Under the pieces are notes generated by a model. It worked only from the letters and a program-made list of their open reading frames with translations. It ran no database searches and was not told where the DNA came from. 64,000 bases of DNA from Bacteroidales bacterium (GTDB lineage Bacteria; Bacteroidota; Bacteroidia; Bacteroidales; UBA932), in NCBI GenBank assembly GCA_017618115.1, contig JAFZUX010000008.1:1-64000 (forward strand), written 5' to 3'. Within the stretch, counting starts at the first letter, position 1. Every line of letters begins with the position of its first letter. Positions 24,169 through 32,605 of the stretch are shown here, one piece after another. The translations under genes and the position numbers were made by a program.

Positions 24169-25265
24169 ATTTCTTTAGGAGAACCTGGACTCGTATTGCA
24201 CTGCTGTACAGCAAACTATGGCACAGCATCTGTCATCCCAAAGAGAGTAAGACCTACAATCTGAAGGATTTGGAAAAGAGCCATACCTGTCAGAACTGCT
24301 CTCACGTGTACCAGGGGAACTACTGTCCGTTGTGCGGTCAGGCGGCCTCTACATCCAAACTCTCTCCTAAAAATCTACTAGATAGCACGTTGGCTGTATG
24401 GGACTTCAACAACAGAAGCGTGTTGGGAACGGTTACCGCTTTGCTTTACCGTCCGGGCCATTTCATTAGGGACTACCTAAAGGGCCACCGTGCACCTTAT
24501 TACGCTCCTATAAAACTTCTCTTTTTTCTCTGCGTTGTATTTGCCGTTGAGGTTGAATTTGGTATTATAAAGACAGACAAAAAGGATAAGACGGAAGTCA
24601 CCTCTCCGGAGACAAAAAAGGCAGCTGAGGCCGCAACCAAAATCACTGAAGATGATTGGAACTGGGCCAGTGAAGAAGATGATGAGGAGGAAGCGGATGA
24701 GACGGCAGCAGTTCCTGCAAAAGACGAGAAATCAGAAGTTTCCGCTGCAAAAGATAAAATCACGGCAAATTTAACTGAGGATGATTTGAAGGCCCTCTCT
24801 CTCACCATCTCAACGGAACAGATAAGGAAAGGGAGAAATGTAATGATGCTCTTTGTTAACTACTTCACCAAGTTCACGGCCTGGTGCAAGAATAACAAAG
24901 CACTCTTCACAATCCTCATGAATATATCTTTTGCCTTTGCCGGATGGATAATATTCGGTAAGGGGAAGAACATAGGAAAGCTCTCATTTACAGAGCATTT
25001 CTTTGTTCAGATATTCATCAGTTGCCAAATATTGACCCTCCACATAATCTTACGTCCGTTCTTCCCTCACGCAACTGCCTTCTTAACGGTGGTAGTCCTT
25101 CCGTTTTTAATGATGTGGGATTTCAAACAACTCTATGATATTAGTTGGGGCAAGAGTTTGGGGAAGATTATCTTACTCGGAATCCTCAACGTAACAATCA
25201 TTTTCATCTCCTTCATCCTCATAAACATCCTGCTCTACTACTTCTTCATATTCACAATGAAGTAA
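24165..25265 (+). CDS. DUF3667 membrane protein (paralogue B, with acidic insert)
   Basis: This 366-residue paralogue of 20397-21371 has the same zinc ribbon ('CQNC' and 'CPLC') and 'GHFIRDYLKGHRAPYYAPIK' motif, then the first membrane helix. Between the first and second helices it carries an extra loop of about 70 residues rich in Glu, Asp, Lys and Ala ('EEDDEEEADETAA'), absent or short in paralogue A. The rest is three further hydrophobic segments. Function unknown. The two copies flank lnt and lysE and read in opposite directions, which suggests an old local duplication. Confidence 0.8.
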   Translation: MNFFRRTWTRIALLYSKLWHSICHPKESKTYNLKDLEKSHTCQNCSHVYQGNYCPLCGQAASTSKLSPKNLLDSTLAVWDFNNRSVLGTVTALLYRPGHFIRDYLKGHRAPYYAPIKLLFFLCVVFAVEVEFGIIKTDKKDKTEVTSPETKKAAEAATKITEDDWNWASEEDDEEEADETAAVPAKDEKSEVSAAKDKITANLTEDDLKALSLTISTEQIRKGRNVMMLFVNYFTKFTAWCKNNKALFTILMNISFAFAGWIIFGKGKNIGKLSFTEHFFVQIFISCQILTLHIILRPFFPHATAFLTVVVLPFLMMWDFKQLYDISWGKSLGKIILLGILNVTIIFISFILINILLYYFFIFTMK

Positions 25266-25274
25266 AATAATTGT

Positions 25275-25913
25275 TTAAAGTTGCTCGGAGTTCAGGTTCC
25301 TGTTGTGCTCGTCCCAGTGGATGAAATCTATGTACTCCAGAATAACGTTGTAACTAGGCTCTTCCCCCGGTTCTCTAAATTCTTCCCAGGTTGGGTCCTT
25401 TACCACGTATAGAAGGATATATCCCAGAGTTTCAGGGCCTTTGGCAAATTGAGGGTCGGAATTATCTCTGTAGAGAGTGAACCTGTAAAACTGCGTTCCC
25501 TGGTGGGTGTCATCTTCATACTTTGAACTCAGGGTATTCACATACTTTTCATAAAGACGGTTTCTCATCTCCATTTTGAGTTTATTTGCCTCATCCAATG
25601 AAGTACCTTTAAAAACTACTTTAATCTTGTAAACTGCCTTAGACTTGGAGTCATACATTGAATGGATATATGTTTGCCCCTTACCTGCAAAAGTACCAAT
25701 AAAGACGTCAGTACCAGGTGTTTGAGAAGAGATATGTTCCAGCCATCTGAACCCCCTGGCCATGAGGTTAATCTTAAACTGAACGTTAGTCCTGTCTACC
25801 GGAAAACCCGCAAACGATATGTGCTGAGGCTTCTTATCCTGAGCAGCCGCCTCCTTAGACAGTGCGCAAACAGCCAAAAGCGCCACGCAAACAATCACCA
25901 AAATCTTTTTCAT
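25275..25913 (-). CDS. Exported protein of unknown function
   Basis: A 212-residue protein with an N-terminal signal peptide ('ILVIVCVALLAVCALSKEAAA', cleaved near 25). The mature part starts 'ISFAGFPVDRTNVQFKINLMARGF', a pattern seen in several small Bacteroidota periplasmic proteins ('I.F.G.P...T...F...L..KGF'). It is convergent with the DUF3667 gene (9 bases between stops) and 11 bases downstream of the next barrel gene on the same strand. No enzymatic motif is seen. Confidence 0.7.
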   Translation of the reverse strand: MKKILVIVCVALLAVCALSKEAAAQDKKPQHISFAGFPVDRTNVQFKINLMARGFRWLEHISSQTPGTDVFIGTFAGKGQTYIHSMYDSKSKAVYKIKVVFKGTSLDEANKLKMEMRNRLYEKYVNTLSSKYEDDTHQGTQFYRFTLYRDNSDPQFAKGPETLGYILLYVVKDPTWEEFREPGEEPSYNVILEYIDFIHWDEHNRNLNSEQL

Positions 25914-25924
25914 ACACTATATTT

Positions 25925-26614
25925 TTAAAATCTATAACCTACAGACAACCAATAGTTTCTACTACGAGCCTGTCTGGGATAATCTGCAAGTGTGAGAATT
26001 CCGAAATCAGCATTTACTCCTAAGGATATTCTATTATTTATCAATACACCAATCTTACCTCCAAGAGCAACATCCATACGTTTGAACCCACATTTATTAG
26101 CTGAAGTATAATCGTAGTAATTTCCCCTACCGCTCTCAGTAAACTGTTCTTTATAAGTATACTGTATTTTCCACTTACCAAATAATCCTAAACTTCCCGT
26201 TGCTCCTGCCTCAACAAAAATGGCAAAATTATCCGCTACCTGAAAGTTATAACCAATATGTACAGGACAGTCTAAACTATAACCGTAGCCCTTCTGATAA
26301 AAGGTGGTATACAAAGGAAGGTCATCCTCATAAGGTTTATTGATTTCATAACCTTTTCCGGCAAAGATCAATCCCACAGATGAATAGAAAGAGGTCTCCT
26401 CTCTTATATCTTCTGCCAAAGGAATTATTGCATTTACACCAAAATGGAACTTAGGCATTATCTTAGATTTTCCACCTATTTGCCTGTTAAAGGCAGAATT
26501 GAGAGTAGGATACTTGATATAACTTAATGATGGACCTCCCACTATTTCAAAGTTTTGTGCGCCCGCAAACGAAAAGGTTAAAAGAGCAGCTAAAACTAAA
26601 AGAATCTTTTTCAT
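25925..26614 (-). CDS. Small outer-membrane beta-barrel protein
   Basis: The start is taken at ATG 26614 (229 residues), where a signal peptide begins ('KKILLVLAALLTFSFAGAQ'). An upstream in-frame extension would overlap the preceding gene. The mature protein alternates hydrophobic and polar residues through 'FEIVGGPSLSY', 'FHFGVNAIIPL' and 'VALGGKIGVLINNRISLG' and ends in 'VGYRF' with a C-terminal Phe, fitting a PorT/OmpA-like eight-stranded barrel of the outer membrane. It begins 1 base after the rhodanese-hydrolase stop, so is coupled to it. Ligand unknown. Confidence 0.78.
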   Translation of the reverse strand: MKKILLVLAALLTFSFAGAQNFEIVGGPSLSYIKYPTLNSAFNRQIGGKSKIMPKFHFGVNAIIPLAEDIREETSFYSSVGLIFAGKGYEINKPYEDDLPLYTTFYQKGYGYSLDCPVHIGYNFQVADNFAIFVEAGATGSLGLFGKWKIQYTYKEQFTESGRGNYYDYTSANKCGFKRMDVALGGKIGVLINNRISLGVNADFGILTLADYPRQARSRNYWLSVGYRF

Positions 26615-26615
26615 A

Positions 26616-27704
26616 TTATTGCATTTTACGGAATAAAATCTTCTGACCCGGAAGCATATCCTGCAAACCGGAAAGGTCTGTCTGACCAAAGTGGTAAGGA
26701 ATCAAAACCTTTGGAGCAATCATCTTTGTAGCCTTGGCGCACTGCTCCGGAGTCATTGTATACGGCTGATTCACAGGCAGCAGAGCAACATCAATACCTT
26801 GAGTTGCAAGAGAGGCCATCTCAGGAACGTCTTCAGTATCACCCGCAACGTAAATCTTAAAACCGTCTATTGTAAGAACATAGCCGTTCCCCTCACCCAT
26901 AGGGTGGAACATTTCCCTGCCCGGTGTAGTATTGTAGGCCGGAACAGCCTCAAGAGTAATGCCTTTAGGCAGTTCCATCTTCTCTCCGTTTGCAATCACC
27001 TGCCTCTTTGCAACAGGCCCGCCCTTGCCCATCAACTCTCCGTTAAGAATCATCTCCTCGCTCTTCTTGTTCAGAATCAAAAGCGTACTGTCACCCGTCA
27101 GAGACTCAATGGCCACGCCGTTTAAATGATCCGGATGCGAGTGCGTTACAAGAATCACATCCGCCTTTGGAAACTCCCTGGCATAATCCGTCTCTTTACC
27201 AAAACCGGGAACCGGATCTACCTGAATGGAAACTCCGTCATATTCAATCTCCACAGAGCCGTGCTTAATCAGACACAAAGAAACCAAAGAACCGTTAGCC
27301 GTCTTAAAGAGCTCAACCTCATATTTTGTAACCCTGCGCCCGGCATTACACCAGGCCAGATAACCACCCTTAAGATTATAAACAGTGTAACCCTCTGAAG
27401 CCAACTTCTTTGCAGCGGCAGCACTGCGCTTTCCGGACCTGCAGTAAACCGCCAGCGGCTTATCCAACGGATACTCCCCCTTTACCTTCTCCACAAAGGA
27501 ATCACCCATCCAATCAATATTAACCGCACCGGCTATATGCCCCTCTTCAAACTCTCCCGGAGTACGGACATCTATCAAAGCCGCCTCATTCTCCTTAAGC
27601 AACAGTCCGAACTCAGTAACATCCATATCTATAGGCTTTTGAGAGGAGCATGAAAACAGGGAAATAATTGCAGCAATAAAAGAAAAACTCATAAAACGTT
27701 TCAT
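26616..27704 (-). CDS. Lipoprotein with rhodanese and metallo-beta-lactamase-fold domains
   Basis: This 362-residue fusion starts with a lipoprotein signal ('IISLFSC', Cys19). A rhodanese domain (about 25-120) follows, with active loop 'CRSGKRS' carrying the sulfur-accepting Cys. The metallo-hydrolase domain (about 135-360) has 'THSHPDH' and later Asp and His ligands ('AGDTED', 'IPYHFGQ'), of the UlaG/L-ascorbate-lactonase-like group. It is probably a sulfur-transfer or persulfide-related periplasmic enzyme, since rhodanese plus MBL-fold pairs occur in persulfide dioxygenases, though here the MBL part is of a different subgroup. Divergent from the phosphatase gene. Confidence 0.85.
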   Translation of the reverse strand: MKRFMSFSFIAAIISLFSCSSQKPIDMDVTEFGLLLKENEAALIDVRTPGEFEEGHIAGAVNIDWMGDSFVEKVKGEYPLDKPLAVYCRSGKRSAAAAKKLASEGYTVYNLKGGYLAWCNAGRRVTKYEVELFKTANGSLVSLCLIKHGSVEIEYDGVSIQVDPVPGFGKETDYAREFPKADVILVTHSHPDHLNGVAIESLTGDSTLLILNKKSEEMILNGELMGKGGPVAKRQVIANGEKMELPKGITLEAVPAYNTTPGREMFHPMGEGNGYVLTIDGFKIYVAGDTEDVPEMASLATQGIDVALLPVNQPYTMTPEQCAKATKMIAPKVLIPYHFGQTDLSGLQDMLPGQKILFRKMQ

Positions 27705-27720
27705 AATTTGTATGTTTTCT

Positions 27721-27740
27721 CAAAGATAACAATAATTTTG
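27721..27740. promoter_or_regulatory. Divergent -7 boxes
   Basis: On the minus strand TATCTTTG (27728 to 27721) serves the rhodanese-hydrolase gene. On the plus strand TAATTTTG (27733-27740) serves the phosphatase gene. The plus box lies downstream of an in-frame ATG at 27708, which argues for the later start at 27762. Confidence 0.6.
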
Positions 27741-27761
27741 TATAGGAAAAAAACGAATGCC

Positions 27762-29075
27762 ATGCTCAAAATCATATCACTCACCCTCTCACTTATACTC
27801 CTCCCGATAGTTAATCTTACAGGCCAACAGGTAAATACCTTTATTTATCACATTGTTACAACCCCCGCAGAGGACACCCGCTGCGGAGTAACCATCAACT
27901 ACCACTGCGCCTTCCCAAAGAGCTGTGTTGAATATACCACCGCCAAAGACACAGAGTTTAAAGAAGCCAAGACAGCAAACCCTCAGGCAGAGTTGTGGAG
28001 CACCAAAGGCATAGAGAAAACCTCCACAACCTCAACCTTTTACACAAAGGAGAGATACGTCTGCCGCGTAAGCCTCACCTCTTTAAAACCCAATACCCAA
28101 TACATCTACAGAATAATAGCCAACGCTCAAGTTTCAGAAGTCAAATCTTTCAAAACCTCCGCCGGTAAAGGGAAATGGAACTTTGTGGCATTTACGGACT
28201 TTCAGCACTATAACAATGAAATTACCCTCCCGCTCATTGAGAAAATGAAGGAGAAATTCAACCCGCCTCTTGCAATCTGCAGCGGAGACATGATAGATGT
28301 AGCAGGCTTTGAAGAGAGTTGGAACTGGCTGCTGGACAGCAGAATCAGCGACAGCGGGAATACTGCTTTTGCATCTTTTATCTTTGCAGCCTCCCCGGGA
28401 GACCACGAATTCTGGGCAGACGCAATCAACGGAAAATATCCGCAGTACACGGAACCTCATACCTACAATCACATTTTCCGCTTTCCTCAAAACGGAGCCA
28501 AATCATCTCTAAACTCCTCATATTATTTCTATTACAACAACGTGCTCTTTATCTCTTTAGATATGAACAACTCCAACATATCCAAAGGAGAACGCTTCAA
28601 TGACCAGGTTGAATGGTTCCAAAAGACTATGGACAGGCTTAAGGGAACCTATAAATACATTGTTGTTTATGAGCACAAATCTATCTTCGGTTCCAGCATA
28701 ATAGACAGTGCCGTAGGCAAATACATCCGCCCGCAGTGGTATCCAATCTTCCAAAAGTACAACGTAGACCTCGTTCTCAGCGGTCATGACCACATTTACT
28801 CCCGCACATACAGACTAGATGGTAATCAGATATCAAAAAAAACAAAGAAAGGAACCTATTATCTGGATATGGGCTCCAGCGGGGACAAGAGAAGAGCCTT
28901 GGACCGCTCCCTCACGGAAGATGACACGCTCCATGAGAAAGTAATAGATTTGAAAGGAGAAAAACTAAGCTTTGCCGCCAACATAGAGGTCACTAAGAGA
29001 GAGATGAAAGTCTCTGTCTATAACCAATATATGCAACTCGTAGATACCTTTACCATCAAAGCCAAACGCAAATGA
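27762..29075 (+). CDS. Exported metallophosphoesterase (purple acid phosphatase-like)
   Basis: I start at ATG 27762 (437 residues), giving a signal peptide ending near 'NLTGQQ'. The N-terminal part (about 25-130) is the fibronectin-like domain of purple acid phosphatases. The catalytic part has the five metal motifs: 'FTDFQ', 'GDMID', 'GDHEF' (in place of GNHE), a His in 'VYEHKS' and 'SGHDHIYSR'. It probably hydrolyses phosphomonoesters or diesters in the periplasm. The Asn-to-Asp change in the third motif may affect metal binding. It overlaps the next gene by ATGA. Confidence 0.85.
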   Translation: MLKIISLTLSLILLPIVNLTGQQVNTFIYHIVTTPAEDTRCGVTINYHCAFPKSCVEYTTAKDTEFKEAKTANPQAELWSTKGIEKTSTTSTFYTKERYVCRVSLTSLKPNTQYIYRIIANAQVSEVKSFKTSAGKGKWNFVAFTDFQHYNNEITLPLIEKMKEKFNPPLAICSGDMIDVAGFEESWNWLLDSRISDSGNTAFASFIFAASPGDHEFWADAINGKYPQYTEPHTYNHIFRFPQNGAKSSLNSSYYFYYNNVLFISLDMNNSNISKGERFNDQVEWFQKTMDRLKGTYKYIVVYEHKSIFGSSIIDSAVGKYIRPQWYPIFQKYNVDLVLSGHDHIYSRTYRLDGNQISKKTKKGTYYLDMGSSGDKRRALDRSLTEDDTLHEKVIDLKGEKLSFAANIEVTKREMKVSVYNQYMQLVDTFTIKAKRK

Positions 29076-29491
29076 AAAAGATATACTTTGCAGGGTCCAT
29101 CAGAGGCGGCAGACAAGACGCAGAACTTTATAATAAAATCATAACCCTCCTCAAACAAAATAACATTGTCCTCACAGAACACGTAGGCAACCCCAACCTC
29201 AGCAATCTGGAGACGGACACCACAATGGCAGACGCCCAAAGAGACGCCGCCATCTACACCAGAGACACAGAGTGGCTCAAACAAAGTGACCTTGTAATAG
29301 CAGAATGCACAACCACCTCACACGGCGTAGGTTACGAGCTCGCATACGCAGAAAAGCTCAACATCCCCTGCCACATCTTCTACAACAAAACCAGATGTAG
29401 ACTCTCCGCAATGCTAACCGGCAACCCCTACTTCCACATCCACCCCTACACCACCGAACAAGAACTCCTCACCCTCCTCCCCACCCTCTAG
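29072..29491 (+). CDS. dnph1: DNPH1/Rcl-type 2'-deoxynucleoside 5'-phosphate N-hydrolase
   Basis: This 139-residue protein of the nucleoside 2-deoxyribosyltransferase fold closely resembles mammalian Rcl/DNPH1. 'IYFAGSIRGGR' is the phosphate-binding start and 'SHGVGYELAYAE' carries the catalytic Glu. 'SAMLTGN' is the loop from the partner subunit. The enzyme splits the glycosidic bond of deoxynucleoside monophosphates, including modified bases, cleaning the nucleotide pool. Coupled to the phosphatase gene by a 4-base overlap, which may place it in nucleotide salvage. Confidence 0.88.
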   Translation: MKKIYFAGSIRGGRQDAELYNKIITLLKQNNIVLTEHVGNPNLSNLETDTTMADAQRDAAIYTRDTEWLKQSDLVIAECTTTSHGVGYELAYAEKLNIPCHIFYNKTRCRLSAMLTGNPYFHIHPYTTEQELLTLLPTL

Positions 29492-29647
29492 GAGTTCAGA
29501 ATTATCCAACCAAAAAGTAAATTATTCGTACCATTTCAAAATAGTACCGGAAATCCGCAACAAATTGCTCCACTGCCGCTTACACCTACCCATTCCTCCC
29601 TTATATTTACCCACGGAAAGAAATTATTATTGTTTAACCAAAAGATA

Positions 29648-29677
29648 TTGGGGAATAAAATATTATCCCTATATTTG
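29648..29677 (+). promoter_or_regulatory. Promoter for the DUF2442-HTH gene
   Basis: TTGG (29648-29651), 18 bases, then TATATTTG (29670-29677): a good Bacteroidota promoter. The start would be near 29683, about 17 bases before the ATG at 29700. The stretch 29492-29647 shows no gene. Confidence 0.7.
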
Positions 29678-29699
29678 TAAACCATGCAATGAGTTTTTA

Positions 29700-30131
29700 A
29701 TGAAGAAGATGGAAAAGATAATTAAGGTTTGGTTCAGGAATGACAGGATATTCATAAGAACCAGCAAAGAGAACATTTATAGCCGCTCATTAAAAGCGTT
29801 TCCATTGCTTATGGATGCAACTCCCAGTCAAAGAGCTCGTTATGAGATTGGGCTAGAGGGCGATGATCTATATTGGGAAGAGATAGATGAAGACATCCAC
29901 ATCAGCAGCTTTTACGAAAAAGAGGAATTGGTAAGCGATGATGAGAATGAAATAGCCAAGGTTTTCAAGCGCTTCCCTCAGTTGAATGTGTCTGAGGTTG
30001 CAAGATCTATGGGTATTAACAAAAGCCTGCTAGCCAGGTATATCTATGGCGTTAAGAGACCTTCAGAGAAAAGGAAAAAAGAAATCTTCAACGCCCTCCG
30101 CAAGCTCGGTAAAGAGTTAGCAAAACTCTAA
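29700..30131 (+). CDS. DUF2442 protein with C-terminal helix-turn-helix
   Basis: Starting at ATG 29700 (143 residues), after the promoter at 29648-29677; a longer frame from 29565 would start before that promoter. The N-terminal half (about 4-70) is DUF2442 ('RSLKAFPLLMDATPSQRARYEI'-like, with the P-x-L and A-x-x-x-R-x-x-Y pattern). The C-terminal part holds a helix-turn-helix ('NVSEVARSMGINKSLLARYIYG', about 98-119). DUF2442 genes often sit beside DUF4160 genes in toxin-antitoxin-like pairs. No DUF4160 gene is seen here, so this looks like a lone regulator. A possible promoter on the opposite strand just downstream could make antisense RNA. Confidence 0.75.
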   Translation: MKKMEKIIKVWFRNDRIFIRTSKENIYSRSLKAFPLLMDATPSQRARYEIGLEGDDLYWEEIDEDIHISSFYEKEELVSDDENEIAKVFKRFPQLNVSEVARSMGINKSLLARYIYGVKRPSEKRKKEIFNALRKLGKELAKL

Positions 30132-30150
30132 TCTCCCACCCCTCGGAATG

Positions 30151-30180
30151 CAAAGGTAATCAAACTATTTTCACTTGCAA
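30151..30180 (-). promoter_or_regulatory. Possible antisense promoter to the DUF2442 gene
   Basis: On the minus strand TACCTTTG (30158 to 30151) is a perfect -7 box, with TTGC (30180 to 30177) 18 bases upstream. Transcription would start near 30145 and run antisense into the DUF2442-HTH gene ending at 30131. It is downstream of the convergent surface lipoprotein gene, where no sense gene needs a promoter. Confidence 0.4.
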
Positions 30181-30209
30181 GCATTTGCGTAAAAACTTTC
30201 CTCTTTCCC

Positions 30210-32582
30210 TTACGGAGTTGGAGGCGTGTAATCCACTCGTGTCCAACCAGTTGGAATACCGCTATTATTATCAGTAATCCATCCTGTAGTTGACGGAGTT
30301 ATAAACCGCTTCTCTGTGGTAACATCCGTACCTGCAGATAATAACCAATTTTTTGTACAATTTGAGGCAGAAATATCTCTAGCAAGGCATGTTATACTGC
30401 TAAGTTTTAAGCACTGGTTAAACATAGAATTGTAACATGCTTCTACCAACGTTGTGGCAGGAAGAACAGGTACCGTAGTTAAGCTTTTACAATTGTAAAA
30501 CATATCATTGTAGCAATAAGGCTTAAGATCTGTGGCAGGCAACTCCGGAGGAGCCTGAATCAAATTATAGCAATTGAAGAACATATTTCTATAGCAATGA
30601 TCCGCCAATGAAGTTGCAGGTAGAGCAGGTGCTTTTGTTAATAAATAACAACTGGAAAACATACCATTGTAACAATAATTTGCCATTGATAGGGCAGGAA
30701 GAGTTGAAGGAGCTTGTGTCAAATTATTGCAACCGTAGAACATTTCATGGTAGCAATAAGGTGCTAATTCGGTAGCAGGGAGTTCTGGTGCGGTTGTCAG
30801 TCCGGTGCAATCCTTAAACATCTCTCTATAGCATGACTTTGTGAGAGTTGTTGCTGGTAGTTCTGGTGCGGTTGTCAGTCTGGTGCAACCCCTAAACATC
30901 TCACTATAGCATAACTCCGTGAGAGTTGTTGCTGGTAGTTCAGGTGCTGTTGTTAGTCCGGTGCAATCCTTAAACATCCTTAGATAACACTCGTAAGCAA
31001 GTACTGTAGCTGGAAGTTGTGGTGCGGTTGTCAAGCCCGTGCAACCATTAAACATATCTGTACAGCAATCCTTTGCTAGAGTAGTGGCTGAAATAGAAGG
31101 TGCAGAAATCAAGCCCGTACAACCATTAAACATCTCTCTATAGCATGACTCAGTGAGAGTTGTAGCTGGAAGAGAAGGTGCAGAAATCAAGCCCGTACAA
31201 CCATTAAACATCTTACTATAGCATGACTCAGTGAGATTTGTTGCTGGAAGTTCTGGTGCCTTTGTCAAGCCCGTACAACCACTAAACATCTCTTCATAAC
31301 AGGACTCTTCAAGAGTGGTTGCAGGTAATACCAAAGGCTTGGTTGGGTGATTCTTAATATGATTCTTAATAAATGTATTATCGCTTTTAAACAGCTGGTA
31401 AAACGTAAACCAATGTGGCATAACTACATTAGTGGCAAAAGCGTACGGGTCAGATGAGTAATCTGTAGCCAAACTCATTATATTGCCATATATGTAGCAA
31501 TCCCTATCACAGATAATGTTCAATCTTTCGGTAGGATTATAATATAGGATCATTGCCTTGTCACCAACATTCTTTAATTCAACCTCAACACTTTCTGCCC
31601 AACTTACACCACCATCTATACTGTATTTAACCTTTGGATTAAAAAACACATCTGTCCCAGCCGTAATTGCCTCAAAAGTGAGCGGCGTAGCCTTCCCGTC
31701 AAAAGTCTTGGTCAAAGTAATACCAATAGGATAGATATTTCCAGCAGAAAGCGTTTTCTCACTCACGCTCTTCTCGTACCAGTTAACATTATCCGTGGCC
31801 GTAAATGAAATATCCCCGCTCCCTACCGGCCTCATTGCCACATAAATAGGAGCCCCCGCAAACTTAGCCGCAGGAGCCGCAGGACTCAGAGTGTAAGTAT
31901 GCTCACCATTGCTCACCGTAAAATTTGAAAGCTTGCTTGTTATATCGCTTCCTCCCTCTTTAACCGTAAACTTGCAGATAGTCAACTTATTACTCAGCGA
32001 TGCGCTAACAGGTAACTCCGCCCCTTCTGTAAGAAAACCGTCAAACACCGCCAAATCCAAACCGCTGGCAATAGATGCCAGCGTACCGTCCTGATTTGCA
32101 AGCCTCTCAAAAGCAATCGTAGCCTCATCACTATCAACATCAGCCCCAGCCGCAATCTCCTCCTTTGCCATAGCCGCAGGATAAATGTAACGCAAAGCGC
32201 CACCCTCCGCAGGATCAACAAGCGTAACCCTTATATCCGCCTTCTTCCCCTCCTCATGAATATCCTCCGCCGTAAACGCCTTACTCACAGCCTTCACCGT
32301 CTGCCCACCCGTATTCTTGTAAACAACCGTAATTGAATCTCCCACCGCAAAAGTCTTAACGCCCTCCTCTGTAAGCGCCTTGCTTACAGGGCTTCCGCCG
32401 CCCATAGAGATAGTACCCTTCAACGTAACGCTCCTCCCCTCCCCAGGCACTACCACCGGCTCATCCGGAATAAACTCCTCCTTCAAACGGGTACAACCAA
32501 CCACAACCGCACCCATAACCGCAACCACTGCTGCAACAACCGCAGCCGCTCTAATTCTCGGAATTCTAAACATCTGTTTCAT
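30210..32582 (-). CDS. Surface lipoprotein: fimbrillin-like domain plus BspA-like repeats
   Basis: This 790-residue protein starts with a lipoprotein signal (lipobox 'VVVGC', Cys30). Residues about 48-290 look like a fimbrillin/Mfa-like domain, with the typical 'YVAMRPV' and 'NIYPIGITLTK' strands. After a linker come about twelve 26-residue repeats of the form LPATxLxxxCYxxMFxxCxxLTxAP, then a closing segment with 'TPSTTGWITDNNSGIPTGW'. Such proteins face the cell surface and bind host or matrix ligands or other cells. A 48-codon ORF lies 23 bases upstream. Repeats are near-identical in DNA and may vary in number. Confidence 0.85.
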   Translation of the reverse strand: MKQMFRIPRIRAAAVVAAVVAVMGAVVVGCTRLKEEFIPDEPVVVPGEGRSVTLKGTISMGGGSPVSKALTEEGVKTFAVGDSITVVYKNTGGQTVKAVSKAFTAEDIHEEGKKADIRVTLVDPAEGGALRYIYPAAMAKEEIAAGADVDSDEATIAFERLANQDGTLASIASGLDLAVFDGFLTEGAELPVSASLSNKLTICKFTVKEGGSDITSKLSNFTVSNGEHTYTLSPAAPAAKFAGAPIYVAMRPVGSGDISFTATDNVNWYEKSVSEKTLSAGNIYPIGITLTKTFDGKATPLTFEAITAGTDVFFNPKVKYSIDGGVSWAESVEVELKNVGDKAMILYYNPTERLNIICDRDCYIYGNIMSLATDYSSDPYAFATNVVMPHWFTFYQLFKSDNTFIKNHIKNHPTKPLVLPATTLEESCYEEMFSGCTGLTKAPELPATNLTESCYSKMFNGCTGLISAPSLPATTLTESCYREMFNGCTGLISAPSISATTLAKDCCTDMFNGCTGLTTAPQLPATVLAYECYLRMFKDCTGLTTAPELPATTLTELCYSEMFRGCTRLTTAPELPATTLTKSCYREMFKDCTGLTTAPELPATELAPYCYHEMFYGCNNLTQAPSTLPALSMANYCYNGMFSSCYLLTKAPALPATSLADHCYRNMFFNCYNLIQAPPELPATDLKPYCYNDMFYNCKSLTTVPVLPATTLVEACYNSMFNQCLKLSSITCLARDISASNCTKNWLLSAGTDVTTEKRFITPSTTGWITDNNSGIPTGWTRVDYTPPTP
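30390..31335 (-). repeat. 78-bp tandem coding repeats (about 12 units)
   Basis: The repeat period is 78 bases: for example AGTTCTGGTGCGGTTGTCAG at 30781 recurs nearly unchanged at 30859. Each unit codes 26 residues of the BspA-like array. The inner units (about 30780-31260) are the most alike, and the outer ones more diverged, as expected when recombination keeps the middle of an array uniform. Confidence 0.85.
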
Positions 32583-32605
32583 AGCCCTCTACCTTTAAAC
32601 CGTTA

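Noticed and set aside
27708..27761. Earlier start of the phosphatase gene at 27708
   Set aside because: It precedes the plus-strand -7 box (27733-27740) and would disrupt the signal peptide that begins at 27762.
30390..31335. Regular repeats considered as a CRISPR array
   Set aside because: Units are contiguous 78-bp coding repeats without spacers and in one open frame.
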